Counted from the stretch's first letter, positions 33,621 through 45,862 are shown. The stretch: DNA of 64,000 nucleotides from Cavenderia fasciculata (GCF_000203815.1 NW_004457737.1:2170001-2234000); one strand, 5' to 3'. Notes: generated from the letters alone by a model not told the origin. Program-made: numbers and translations.

Positions 33621-36018
33621 GGATGAGGATGATGGTAACAATGTCATTGAGTGTTTTAATGAAGAGGAAGAAGAGGATGAAGATTGTGATTGATGATCAG
33701 GAAATAAACTTGATTGTGGTGGTTTGATGCTAAGGGTTATATCTTTTTCCTTTTCCATTTCTCTTGCAGTACCGCTACTTGTAGCACCACCCTCTTCCCT
33801 CGATTTATAGAGTTGAACAAATTGTTTTGGCGTCAATGCTCGAACAGGCTTGTATGTTACATTGGTAGTGCGTCCATTTTGATGGACACTCCCATTTATG
33901 CTGTTAGTGTTGCCCGACGCCAACTGCACAAGTTGTGACTGAGCAGTGTTGTTGGAGAGCGATAGGTTGATGAATTTGACCAAACTGGCAATCTTTTTTT
34001 GTGACCGTTCTCTCTTTTCTTCATTGTGTATAAAACTGTTAAATGAATTGATAAAATAGTCGTCTTTGTTTGATTCATCTTGGTATTGTGGCCATACAAA
34101 AAAGTGTTGTGTGTTTTGTCCTCCACCACCACCAACACTACTCTTTCCAGTAATGATTTGATTCGCTCTTTCATTTGATGATTCAGTCGATGATGTTGAT
34201 GATGATGAGTTGGTTTCACCACTACCACCATTACTACTAACTTGACCATTCATATTAAATTTAAAATAAAACATTCTGTCATTTGTAAATTGTTTATCAA
34301 CTTTTAATAAATCAACTTCATTATATGATAATACATATGACTAAGGTAAAGTAGAGAAAGAAAGAAGAAAGATATATATATTAGATATATAGATGATTAT
34401 TAAGATATCCAATATGATTCTACATACATTATCAATTTTCATTGTTGATAGATTTCTCCAAATCAAATGGAAATGCACTATTCCCACTTTTAAAAGTGCA
34501 ATGACACCCTTTTGTGGAAATGGTACAACTAGATTATTTTTATATTCACATTTACCTGCTGGAAATTCCATTAATATTTTCTAGAATTGATAATATTAGT
34601 TAGTTTGTACCAAAAGTAAGATATATTTGTTTTTTGTCAATGTACATACACTATTTTTGTACAAAAACAACATTTCTCTATGTGCATTTAAATGTAGAGA
34701 TGGTTGTTGTGATGGAGGTGGTGATGTTGATGATGATGATGTTGAAGTTGTTGTCGTAGTAGTTGTTAAACTTTTACTATTACTGTTATTTTTATATTTT
34801 TCTTGATTCTCTATTTGACTATCATCAACCATATTTGATTCAGTATCCATTTTATCAAAATGCTTATTATTAGAAGGAGGAGGGGGAGGAGGTGGAATAT
34901 CAACAGGTTTTCTTTGTATGGTTAGATCTAGTACAATATTGTATTTTGATTTTGGAGAATAATATCTAGACTCTATTGCTGACTTTTTACATATACCATT
35001 GCTCACAATCGATGGACCACGACCAACACTACCTGGCGTTGGTACCAGTTGATGTTGATGATGGTGATGTTTAGTGGTTTCCTTTGGTAGTGGGAACGTT
35101 CTTCTATAGACAATGATCCAATGTAATTTTAAAAGATTTTGTACAATCAATGTATTCATACCATTAGCCTCAATAAAATGTGTATAACTAATAAAGATAA
35201 AGTTTAATTAATATCTAATTTAATTCATTTGTTTGTTCTATATAATTATAAATACCAAGGATTTTCAAATATATTTGCCGATTGATACAAAGCATTCATA
35301 ACTTTCAAATCACTATCACCAAAATTAATGATTTCCAATGATATTTGATTAGAGAACAAATCCAATCCTTCCTTTTTCATGTCGTCTTCACTACAATAAA
35401 TAAGAGAGAGTAACTTGATTAGTATCTTTTACCTCTTTTGTCTAGAAAATTCTACAAACATACGTTGCTCTGGTTGGACTTCCGGAAAAGATGATCAACT
35501 TTTTGATATAGTTGGGAGAGTCTCTTTTCTTGAACAAAAGATGAGCCAATGTTAGAGAATCTACTATATTACAATTATGACCCAAACCAATTTTCTTTAA
35601 ACTTGAACAAGATGTATTCTCTTTTGATAAAACACTATGTACTTTTGGGCTGTGATTGAAAGGTGAAAGGTGAAAGAGAGAGAGAAGAGTATAAGTGACT
35701 CCATCTTGTTATATATATATACTAAAATAACATACTTTTCTCCAGCCATTGTTACGACATAGATCGTAAAGGGTAGACTCGCAGTCAACAAACAATTGAG
35801 TTGTTGAACCACTGCCATACACTGTGATGTCCAACGATCTGTTGGTGAATAATCTCCATTGATTGTGAATTTAGAGTTGTCCAAACTAAAGATATAGATA
35901 GATCATAGATAGATAGATAGATAGTAGATGTATGATATCATTATTAATTTGTCTTCTTGGTCAATAATAATAACCAAACATACCATATAGTGATTATAAT
36001 CTCTTCATTCTTTTTCAT
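32571..36018 (-). CDS. Rpn10-type vWA fused to Rpn13-type Pru domain
   Basis: Seven minus-strand exons (36018-35984, 35885-35736, 35649-35464, 35390-35256, 35187-34650, 34580-34428, 34340-32571) all join in phase to 988 residues. Residues 1-190 form an Rpn10-like vWA domain: ITICLDNSKFTINGDYSP, VVTMAGENPKVHSVLS, KKLIIFSGSP, ISLEIINFGD and HFIEANGMNTL align in order with Rpn10. After a Pro/Thr linker, about 350-500 form a Pru (PH-like) domain as in Rpn13: MEFPAGKCEYKNNLVVPF, KGVIALLKVGIVHFHLIW, MFYFKFN, and after a low-complexity insert HFFVWPQYQ. The remainder is Ser-rich and disordered. I see no UIM and no clear DEUBAD domain. Both parents are separate 26S proteasome ubiquitin receptors. Whether this protein is a proteasome subunit or a divergent paralogue is unknown. 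Confidence 0.85.
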
Positions 36019-36960
36019 TACTAGTACAATATATAGCCTGCCTTCTTATCTAAAAGAAGAAAGAAGAAGAAGAAGAGGAAAGAAGGAAGGTTGGGGGAGG
36101 GTGGGTAGGGAGGGTGGAGGGAGCGAGCGAGAAGGATAAAGTCTATGATTTCTTTCTTTATTTCACTCTCTCTCTTTTCTCTTTTGTCTTTATTATCTAT
36201 CTCTCTATCTCTTGTGATCTATTATAGTAGTATCAAATTGATCAATAGATTTACTATGATGATGATGATGATGTGTAGGTTTTGGATGATGTTTGTATTA
36301 AATTTTGATGGAGGATCGCGACTCTTCATGTTTTTTTATTTTATTTTTTGACAAGAGAGAGCTCTCTTCTTTTTTTGGACATCAGAGTATCCTCTCAAAT
36401 AAAGTATTAATGGTATAATATAATTTTTATCAGATAAAATATATTCATTATTTCAAACAACTTTCATTTTTCCTTTAGTTTGTTGTTTCCAACTTTATTA
36501 TTAAAAATTATTTTTTTTAGTTTTATATTAGTTGACAACAAAATCCAATAACTAAACTAAAAATGGATAAATAAAGTTATAAAACTTTCTTTCAGTCATT
36601 AGATGTTTAAACAAAAAATTGGTGAAGTTTCTAAAATTTGGTGGTAGTGGTGTGAGAGGAGTGGAGTGTATACTAGGTTTTTAGTTTTATATGGAAAGAG
36701 GATCAAGGAATTATCATTGAAGAGCAAATACCACTAGTTAAAGTTACCACTACCACTACCACCTGGTTCAATGAACAATAAAAGTACTCTCAGATATAAA
36801 TTTAAAAATCATATGAATTCTTGAAGCTGATTTATAAAACTAGTTTAATTAATTCTCATCTTTGCTTATAGTTATAGATAGTATTATTATTATTACTACT
36901 ATTATTATTATTTGTATTCATTCACTTCATTTCAAAAGTATTCAAATCTTTGTTGAAAAA
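36019..36960. other. Intergenic, divergent promoters
   Basis: Spacer between the vWA-Pru gene (minus) and a secreted-protein gene (plus). It contains a 75-bp purine-only tract (36057-36135) with G-runs, a following pyrimidine-rich stretch (36150-36215), and a GAT repeat at 36258-36275. I see no gene. Confidence 0.55.
36093..36121 (+). promoter_or_regulatory. G-run tract able to form a G-quadruplex
   Basis: Five G-runs of three or more bases are separated by loops of 1-2 bases: GGGGGAGGGTGGGTAGGGAG and onward. It lies about 75-100 bp upstream of the vWA-Pru start, with the G-rich strand opposite to the transcribed message. Confidence 0.5.
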
Positions 36961-37841
36961 ATGTATAGATTTTTAGCATTATTATTATTCCTTGTAATAT
37001 CTCTTCGTCCATCTTATTCAATTGATTCGGCTGAATGTATGTATCCAACCAACTATTTATTTTTTGAAGATTCTTAATACTAATCATTTTATTTATTTAT
37101 TTATTTATAGTATACTCCTTAAATAGAATTTCTCAACAATTTGAATATGGATGGAAATTTGATTATGATTCTTGCAATACTCCATCTACTCATTGGGAAT
37201 GTAAAGATGGACATGTAACAAAGTTGGATTTACCATCACCTGGATTTGCCATTGCATTGCCACAAGTTGAAGATATCAAATACCTTACAGACATCAAGTT
37301 GGGTGAACATATCTACATTCAACATTATATTTGGTACCATTTTTCAAAGTTGAACCTTACTTCATTGTTTGTATTCCCAACCGTTCATCCACCCTTTTCC
37401 ACAATATACTAATTATTTTTACTTTAAACTTTGTAGAGAATGTAAAGGTGAATGTGTTGGATCTTTACCAGATGATTGGGCAAAATTATTACCAAAATCA
37501 TTATTGAAAATGTATGATTTATAATCAAATAATGGATATAATACATTCTAACACCACTATTTATTATTATTATTATTTAATTATTTATAGTACAATGGGA
37601 TCTTTTATCATTCCAATTCCACATTCAATCTTCCAAACTGGTGTTAAAACCATTAAATTCCGTACTAGTTCAGGTTTTGTACCAAAATATCCAGGGTATG
37701 ATTTAGATAGATATAATCATTCTTTTTTTTCTAATTCTTTTTTTTCTTTTTCTTTTTTCTTCTCTTTTTAGTGTAGCAGCATGTGAAAATCAAGGAGATG
37801 GTTTTAAATGGGCAACTACTGGGCCATTGTAAGTATATATA

Positions 37842-37924
<83 letters not shown>

Positions 37925-38309
37925 GAGCTGTAAATAATAATATTAATATTAATATTAATCCAATTTGTTTTGAAAAAAAACTAGAACTATTGAATTGGTA
38001 AAGGATTATCTCGCCAAGGATGGAGTGATGAAGATTAAGGAATATGATATTACCATGGGTAATGCAACTTGGAGAGTCGCACAAATGGGAGAGAGACAAG
38101 AAAAGTGTCTCAGAGGACCAAATGGATCTGAAAAGACCATCGAAGAGGAACCATACACTCAAGAATCCATCTCGAGTACTGGTGCTGCTCTTCCAAGTGA
38201 GGTAGCTGAACATAAAAAGCAGGATAATCCAGCATCCACCATCATGGCTCCCATCTACCTTTGTACCATTATCTTTTCATTTGCAATGATATTGGTTGGT
38301 CAATTTTAA
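36961..38309 (+). CDS. Secreted or surface-anchored protein, unknown family
   Basis: Likely exons: 36961-37036, 37111-37302 (or -37333), 37439 (or 37437)-37511, 37591-37695, 37772-37828 and 37985-38309; about 275-286 residues. A signal peptide (MYRFLALLLFLVISLRPSYS) begins a luminal domain with several cysteines (DSCNTPSTHWECKDGH; ECKGECVGSLPDDW). The C-terminus, ASTIMAPIYLCTIIFSFAMI, is hydrophobic with only four residues after it, which fits a GPI signal or a single membrane anchor. The natural-looking donor at 37334 would make an in-frame TGA at the exon 2-3 junction. Using GTGAAC at 37303 with the acceptor ending at 37438 keeps the frame open. The exact splice is therefore unsettled. I recognise no family. 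Confidence 0.7.
37846..37923 (+). repeat. (GA)n microsatellite in an intron
   Basis: About 39 uninterrupted GA units lie within the fifth intron of the surface-protein gene, close to its donor (37829). It is the longest simple repeat of this kind in the window and likely to vary in length between isolates. Confidence 0.95.
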
Positions 38310-38595
38310 ATCTATCCATCTATCAATAGTAGTATTATTATCATCATTATAATTAATCCAAAAAAAAAAAAAAAAAACTTTTATCTTGAAACATTCGTTT
38401 GTTGGTTTGTTGGTTCATTCATCCATCCATTCATTCATCGTACAATATTAATGTGTAATAAATATTTATGATGTGGATAATAAATAATTCATTATTATCC
38501 CCCCAAAAAATACACCATCATCCATAGTTTGTTTTTGGTTGATTGATTGATTGATTCTTTATATATATACAATTGTTGTTTTGTTTGTGTCTATT

Positions 38596-38924
38596 CTATT
38601 CTTCTTTCTTATAGTCTCTACCAGGAACAGACTTTGCTTCCCATTTTGAAAGATCAATCTTTTTAGTCATTTTCTATAACAACAACAATACAATACAAGT
38701 GTTAATAATTCTCCTCTACAGTATTCTCTATCTCACTCTTTTATATATACTTCATATTCTTCTTCCAAGGTGGGAGTAGTCTTGTTTGGGTCACCTAAAC
38801 TCTTTTGATCCCATCGTTCGTACTTGTGTTCCATGAAATGATGTAATGCAAAGAATGAAACTGCTGTTACTCCCAACATGGGAATAATAGTATACATCAA
38901 AGATGATCTAGATCCCTTTCTCAT
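38596..38924 (-). CDS. cox16: COX16, cytochrome c oxidase assembly factor
   Basis: Exons 38924-38751 and 38673-38596 join in phase (GTATAT...TATAG) to 83 residues. A short basic N-terminus is followed by one membrane span (YTIIPMLGVTAVSFFALHHF) and the COX16 tail. The splice restores LEEEYEKMTKKIDLSKWEAK, followed by SVPGRDY, matching the family pattern LExEYEK...dWExxrvPRp. COX16 is an inner-membrane factor that helps insert copper-bearing COX2 into complex IV. Family size is about 100 residues, so this is a compact version. The first ATG starts the protein. Confidence 0.82.
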
Positions 38925-39127
38925 CTTTGTTTCTATATCTATCTATCTCTTTGTATCTCTTTTATATCTAGATATCTATTTGAATGATTCAATTTAGAAG
39001 GTTTGATGGCCATCTAATAATTTGCTGTTTTTCGTTTAAACATTTCATTGTCAAACTTTCGTCTTTACACTGCAGTCATTAATATAATTAATTTATACAT
39101 ATATAGATATATCTAAAGTAGTATAGA

Positions 39128-40508
39128 ATGATAACAAGTTTATTATATAAACAAAGTATCAATGTACTTTCAAAAAGATGTTTATCATCAACATTTAATA
39201 CTTTGACAAAAGGTATAACTTCATCTTGTTCATCTTTGTCTTCGTCATCATCATCACCTGCTTGGTATAGTAGTAGTAGTAGTTCAAGTGGAAAGAAAAG
39301 GAATAGTGATAGAGTAAGATCATCGATGATCAAAGAACATAAAGTAGATGAATTACAACAATTCATCAAACAACAAGCCAACCCAGAAACTATAAACTCT
39401 ACCAAACCAAGTGAAGCTAAACCAATGAATAGAAAAGAAAAGAGATCAATGCAACTCAAGTTGAATCGTAGTGCCAATAACCTTATCGTTGCTGGCACCG
39501 TATCACCAAAATCACATGTACCAACTCATATTACTGTTCCTCCATATGGTAAATATAAATATCAATATAAATACAAATACAAATATATATTGGTCAAAAC
39601 TAAACCTAAACCTCTTTTTGTTTTATAGTAAATGGAGAACCTGTAATTGAATATGATTTGGAAGATGATATTACAATTCACAATGATGAATCTATAAAGG
39701 CAATGAGAGAATCATGCAAGATTGCAGGCGAAGTATTACAGTATGCTGGTAGTTTGGTGCGTCCAGGTATAACAACCGATGAAATCGATAAATTGGTGCA
39801 TGCAGAGATTATCAAGCGTGGCGCATACCCTTCACCCTTGGGATACAAGGGATACCCCAAATCACTGTGCACCTCGATCAACGAGGTCATCTGTCACGGT
39901 ATTCCAGACAATAGACCATTGTATGAAGGTGATATTATTAACCTCGACGTTACCATCTACTACAATGGATACCATGGAGACACATCGGCCACATTTTTAG
40001 TTGGTCAAGTTGATTCAGCTGCCTCTAAATTGGTTGAAGTTGCTAAACTAGCTTTGGAAGCTGGTATTAAAGCTGTTAAACCTGGTAGACCATTCTCTGA
40101 TATTGGTAATGCTATTCAGTATGTATAAATGTATACAAAAAAAAAATCATTATTATTTATCATCATCATCATCATCATCATCATTTCTTATTCTTTTTCT
40201 TTTTCTATAGAACATTGGTACATAAACATTCATTTGGTATCCCAGCACATTTAGTAGGTCATGGTATTGGAAAGGAATTCCATACAGCACCATTTATATT
40301 CCACGTTAAAAATGATCTATCGCATGTCATGGAACCTGGTATGATATTTACGATTGAACCAATCATTGCAGAATCTACAGAACCATATACCGAATGGAAA
40401 GAGTGGGATGATAAATGGACAATGTCGACATTGGGAGGAGGATGGTCCGCTCAGTTTGAACACACTGTCTTGGTTACAGACACTGGTGTTGACATTTTAA
40501 CAAAATAA
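39128..40508 (+). CDS. metap1d: Methionine aminopeptidase, mitochondrial type
   Basis: Exons 39128-39548, 39629-40118 and 40211-40508 join in phase to 402 residues. A Ser-rich basic N-terminus of about 60 residues looks like a mitochondrial presequence. The MetAP1 fold follows: RESCKIAGEVLQYAGSLVRP, CHGIPDNRPLYEGDI, and the metal ligands D of NLDVTIYYNGYHGDTS (two Asp), H of HGIGKEFHTAP, E of FTIEPI and E of QFEHTVLVT. All five expected ligands are present. The enzyme removes initiator methionine from newly made organelle proteins. There is no N-terminal zinc-finger domain, which fits the MAP1D rather than the cytosolic MetAP1 type. Confidence 0.92.
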
Positions 40509-41197
40509 TAAATCGTCTCGTCACTATAGTACCATTTTTTTTATTACACATACACATACACATATTATAAGTTGTAACCTCACGTAAATCAGACCAAAAC
40601 TTACCCAAATAAGGAGGTGGAGAAGAAGAGAAAACTGGTTCAAACCCCCACACATATTTAATTTTAAATTTTGAGCCAATGGAAATCATTTTCATTCATT
40701 GACAATGAATTGGACCTAATTCATTAGTAAATCATTTATCATATGACACTATAATAATATGGGTTGAGGGATGCTTCCCTTTGAGAAATGTATTTAATAG
40801 ATAGATGATTAATAATACATTATAACAAACAAACAAACAAATACACACTTTTAATATTTTAATCTTTACATCTTCACAGTTGGCCCAATAATATTTAATT
40901 TAATTATTTAATTTTTAATTTGTGTGTGTATGTGTGTGTCTCTTGTGGGAATAGAGTATTCAAATTCAATTTTATTCTTCATTTCTTTCATCATCATCAA
41001 TCCACCAATCAATCATCATTGTACATAGTAGTTAGTTATTGATTTATTTATTTATTGAATAAACAGAAAAGAAAAGAAAAGAACTTTTAGAACATATTTT
41101 TGGGAAAACAAGCAAAAGAAAACTGGGTTGTTGGTGCAGCAAATCAATCGAGAGGGGAGGTTATAGTCCGGCAACAGCAGCAGCAGCAGCAGGCATA
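40509..41197. other. Intergenic and possible 5' exon region
   Basis: AT-rich spacer. The reading frame of the next gene stays open upstream to about 41030 but without an ATG, so a 5' exon may lie here. A possible acceptor, AATAAACAG, ends at about 41066. A TG-repeat lies at 40921-40940. Confidence 0.45.
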
Positions 41198-41869
41198 TTG
41201 TTGAACGATCGCCATCACTCTTCCTCTTCGAAAAAGACATTCAAGTTTTTCAAGTTATATCAGTCTTCATCATCATCATCATCAACATCGACCTCATCGT
41301 CTGCTGCTGCATCATCATCGCCGTTGGGTCGTACGAATGGAGACAACAACAACAATAATAATAGTCAAAGGGTAGCCACACGATTCGAAACCAACAATAA
41401 CAATAACAAAAAGAAACAAGAACGTCGTCAGCGTAATCGTCATCGTCATCGTCATAGCCCGTCTTCTACATCCACCACTTCATCATCCATCACTACATCA
41501 CCTTCATTGTCTTCGCTTTCGTCGTCAACGTCGTCTCTGACAAACGGATACCAACCACTTCACAGAGACACCACCACCTCTTTTACTGTAAATAACATTG
41601 TACCTACGACGACGACAACGAGCAATGACAATGCATTCAATAGTCATCATCATCATCATCAACTCCATTCATCCTCAATATTGGCATCATCGACGGCAAT
41701 GGGTGGAAGCAAAGCACCATTGTCATCCATGAGTAATGGAAGCGATAGTGTCTACACCATGTCACCCGTGATTGGTAGTGCGGTCATGAGTGATCCAATG
41801 GGTAGACAATCAATTCAAAATTCACCATTATTACAACAACAAAAATTCAATGTACACAACAACAACAAC

Positions 41870-41909
<40 letters not shown>

Positions 41910-43792
41910 TAAATAGTCAAACCGTATCACATTCATTTATGATCGGTAATAATAATAATAATTCTACTAATCAAAATAATCAACAAATCAATAATGTAAA
42001 TAATAATAATAATAACAATCATGGAATATATAATAGACAAAGGAGTAATACAAAGGAAACCATGAAAGTTCAAACTGGGAGAGATATAGATGGATTTAAA
42101 ATTGTAAATGAATATGTGTTTGTCAGGAAATTGGGTACTGGATCACATAGTAAAGTTCATCTTTGTTATCATCAAGATAACAATATGTTATATGTATGTA
42201 GTAGTAGTAGTAGTAGTAGTACATATAGATATTATTTAATTGTCATTATTTTTATCAACAAACTAACCATAAATATTTATTATTTAGGCTGTAAAAGTTT
42301 ATAACAAAATTAGATTGAAAAAGAAAACATTGGGAGCAAAGGGTTTATCATACGATGAAGTAATCAAGGAAATCGCAATAATGAAAAAAATTAATCATCC
42401 AAATGTTGTAAGGATGTATGAAGTAAGTGTAGATAAGTTTAAACAATTTAATCCTATAATATTAATTTAAAACCCTTTAAGGTTATCAATGATCCAAATG
42501 AAGATAGGATTTATGTAGTTATGGAATATATAGAAGGAGGATCAATAATGAGTACATGTGATATTACTCAAAACCATTGTATGTCTGAAAATTTGGCAAG
42601 AAAATATTTTAGAGATATTGTTTATGGTTTGGAATATTGTATGTCAATCAAAATCAAGTTTGATAACATTTAGAAAAATATTAATAGATTTTGTAAAAGT
42701 ACATGAACAAAAGATTATACATAGGGATATTAAACCAGAAAATTTATTAGTAAATAAGGATGGGCAAGTCAAGATTACAGATTTTTCTGTTTCACATATA
42801 TTTGACAACAATGATTATTTAAACTGTTCAAAGGGTAGTCCTGCCTTTTTAGCTCCAGAACTTTGTAAAGAGAATCCAGGTAAATATATTATTCTAATGG
42901 ATTGTACAAACCTATGTGTTTTCTAATTTATTTTTTATTTATTTAGATATAAATTCAATTTCAGGTAAAGCAATTGATATATGGGCTTTAGGAATTAGTC
43001 TATATTGTTTAATTTTTGCAAATGTTCCATTTAATAGTGATAGTTTAATTGATATGTTTGATAAAATTCAATGTCAAGAGTAAGATTAATTTTAATAATG
43101 ATCATCATTATTCTTTTATTAATTTTGTTGTTTTTTTTAGAATTCAATTCCCAAGAGAAATATCAATTGAATTAAAAGGATTAATTCAACGATTACTTGA
43201 TAGAAATCCATTAACAAGAATTACATTGATGGAAATCAAGAATCATCCATGGACGACTGTAAATGGAACATTGACAATGAAAGAAATGCAACATTTAATT
43301 TTAAATGTCACAGATCAAGAAGTAAACAATGCAATCACTCTAGATTCACTTCACTCTATGTACTATGAGTCATTGGATACATCTAGTGAGAGTAGTAGTC
43401 TAGTCGGAAAGCAATCAGCACCATCCTCCATTTTCAACAGTCCCAACCTATCACAACAAAATTTCCATTATAACGCCCAATACTTTACCCCTGGTGGATT
43501 AACTACACCAACTCATCAACAACAACAACAGCAACAACAACAACAAGAAATGATGAACCTTGGTGGAGTATGCAGTACTTTTCAAGATGAATATTATGAT
43601 GACGATGATGATGAAGATGGATCTAGTTATGATTATGATGATGGTGATTCTACCTCTAGCAATAGTAGTGATGAAGATTTACAACAAGTCAACGATTTCC
43701 CATCAAGATCATCCAATACATCCTTACCAGATTTTCTATCATACTTTGTTAAACCATTGACACGATCCTATTCAACCAGATCAATTGTTTAA
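41198..43792 (+). CDS. CaMKK-like serine/threonine kinase
   Basis: Exons to 42193, then 42288-42422, 42482-42638, 42700-42879, 42947-43079 and 43141-43792 join in phase to at least 750 residues. A long Ser/Asn-rich N-terminus leads into the kinase: KLGTGSHSKVHLC, AVKVYNK (ATP-binding Lys), YLHEQKIIHRDIKPENLL, and DFS in place of DFG (TDFSVSHIF). Then come APELCKENPDINSISGKAID and IWALGISLYCLIF, close to CaMKK. The segment after the kinase (LNVTDQEVNNAI) also matches CaMKK. An acidic, Gln-rich tail follows. CaMKK/LKB1-group kinases activate AMPK-like kinases. Anomaly: there is no ATG at the left end of the open frame, so either an upstream exon supplies it or translation starts at 41699. The DFS motif could alter activity. 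Confidence 0.82.
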
Positions 43793-43965
43793 TTTAATAA
43801 TTAATAATAACATTAATGGTTCTTTTTCAACAAAACTCCAACAACAACAAATAATAATAACATAATAATAATAATAATTTTTTTACCAACCATTTTTAAC
43901 TATTTATACGTTTTTAATAATATTATTAAAATTGTTTAAAAATACATATTTTATTTTTATCCAAA

Positions 43966-44569
43966 TCAAAACTCTCTATCTCTTTTAAATTCTGTACCGA
44001 CACGTAATTTTAAACACTTTGTAACATATTCTTTAATCACATCATCATCATCACCATCGACAATCAAATTAATTTCTTGATTAGATTTGGATCATCACCA
44101 TCATGGAATTATTAATCAATCAATCTATCTAAAAAAAAGTTGGGAAAATCAAAATCGATTGTCATCAAATATTTTTACTTTCTTTGATTTTCTAAATATT
44201 GATTGTACATGGTTGCTATAACCAATAATTGAGGAAGTGATTTTCTATTGGATACAATTGTTTAGGGGGGAAAACGAATTAAAATATTTGTAAAAGATAG
44301 AGTATCGATGAATTGGTAAACTCTAGCAAGTTATAAAGGAAAATTGTCAACTATTTTGGAAATTTAACTTGTGTAAACAAGAAACATCATCATCGTTTTT
44401 TGGATTGATCAGACTAAACATTTATGATGTGAGAGAGAAACCACAACATCTATGGTATAGTTGATGATAACTTGAATCATCTTTATGAGCTACCACTTTT
44501 GGAATTTTATATTCCAAAACCCTTTCTATTTGGTGATTGGTCATCCAATCCATATCATGCAACGATTGA
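43966..44569 (-). pseudogene. Fragments of an unidentified gene
   Basis: Three open stretches on the minus strand look coding but sit in different frames. 44569-44422 follows an ACTATAG-like acceptor and reads QSLHDMDWMTNHQIERVLEY onward. 44263-44179 reads SNRKSLPQLLVIATMYNQYL. 44086-43966 reads NQEINLIVDGDDDDVIKEYV and ends in a stop. I could not find a set of splice sites that joins them in phase. They could be relics of a dead gene or exons of a gene I cannot model. No family is recognised. Confidence 0.35.
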
Positions 44570-45463
44570 CTATAATATAAACGTCAGTTAAAATATAATA
44601 TAATAATATAATAAATATTAATTGATTGGATTCGTTATTGATTTTTTACAATATTTTGATGATGTATGATGTGGGTGGAAAAACGTTGATGAGAGTGGTG
44701 GTAAGAGTGGGATAACCATTCACTCATATAGATTTATCAACTCACACACACACGTATCAATTGATTGTGTATACTCCCTTGTTATTGATAATACAATAAA
44801 CATCTATTTTTGTTTAAAATCATTATCCCTATCCCTACCCCATATTCATTCATTATACACTTTGATTGTGTTATTCTTAAACACAAAAGTTGTTTTATCA
44901 ATTTGTGGTATTTTTTGTGGATAGAGTGTAGAATAAAATAGGATAATAATAAACCAATATATGGTGATGATATTAATTTAAATTAATATGTAACCAACCC
45001 CCTTAATTAAAAGATAAATCAGTGTATTGTTTTCAAGCACTAGTGATTTACAATTTGATTTAAATTCTGGCTTTTTTTCCTGTTTCCAGATGACAGATAC
45101 CAATCTATTTTTATATCTGTAGAAATGACCATTAAAATACAAACATTCAACCGGTTTGCATACTCCACCCTAAAAGAGGAGCGATCCCTCCCTTGTCCAC
45201 TCGACTGGTCGATATGGATATGGTTACATTGGTATGGTTGTACATACGTATTCGCTTTGCTCTCCACCCGTCAATTTCTCCCCCCTAATAAAGTTTACTG
45301 TTTTCTTTCTTCTTTTGATCGTGTACATCAATTCCATACATGTTCGAATTTGTTTCCAGGTTTTAAAAACCAATAATAGATCCATCATATGATTATGTAC
45401 GGGTAATTTATTTTATTAAAAATCCTCATCATCAGCATCATCATCAACACATCAACAATAATC

Positions 45464-45491
45464 CAGACGTCTGCTCACCAGCATATGCTGG
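45464..45491. promoter_or_regulatory. Two adjacent perfect palindromes
   Basis: CAGACGTCTG (45464-45473) and CCAGCATATGCTGG (45478-45491) are both perfect dyads, 4 bp apart, about 590 bp upstream of the secreted-protein start at 46073. The second contains the E-box CATATG. They may be binding sites for dimeric transcription factors; this is inference. Confidence 0.4.
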
Positions 45492-45862
45492 ATAACTGCT
45501 CTACCCAAAAATTTAACTATGAATTAAAAGATCATACCTTTTTGTCATGCACCGATACACCCTAATATTTCCCATCACCACCATTCATTTATCAACACGG
45601 TTTATCATCATCATCATAGTTGTAGTTGTTCTTTACAAACCCCTTCTACTTCTCCACTTCCTGCTACTACTCCAAATGGATTCCATTCATTCTCCCCCTT
45701 CCACCTCCTCTTCCTCTTGTTTTCCTCAACCACCAGTATATACTCTCAGGCAATCATGGTCATAATCAAATATCATCATCACTAAACTAAATCTAATCCA
45801 CTTTTTACTTATCAGACATCTCATTCAGCATCATCAACAAACGAATCAAGTTTTATCAGCAT

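Noticed and set aside
37331-37440. In-frame TGA as a selenocysteine codon
   Set aside because: It appears only at one possible splice junction, and an alternative junction removes it; no supporting hairpin was seen.
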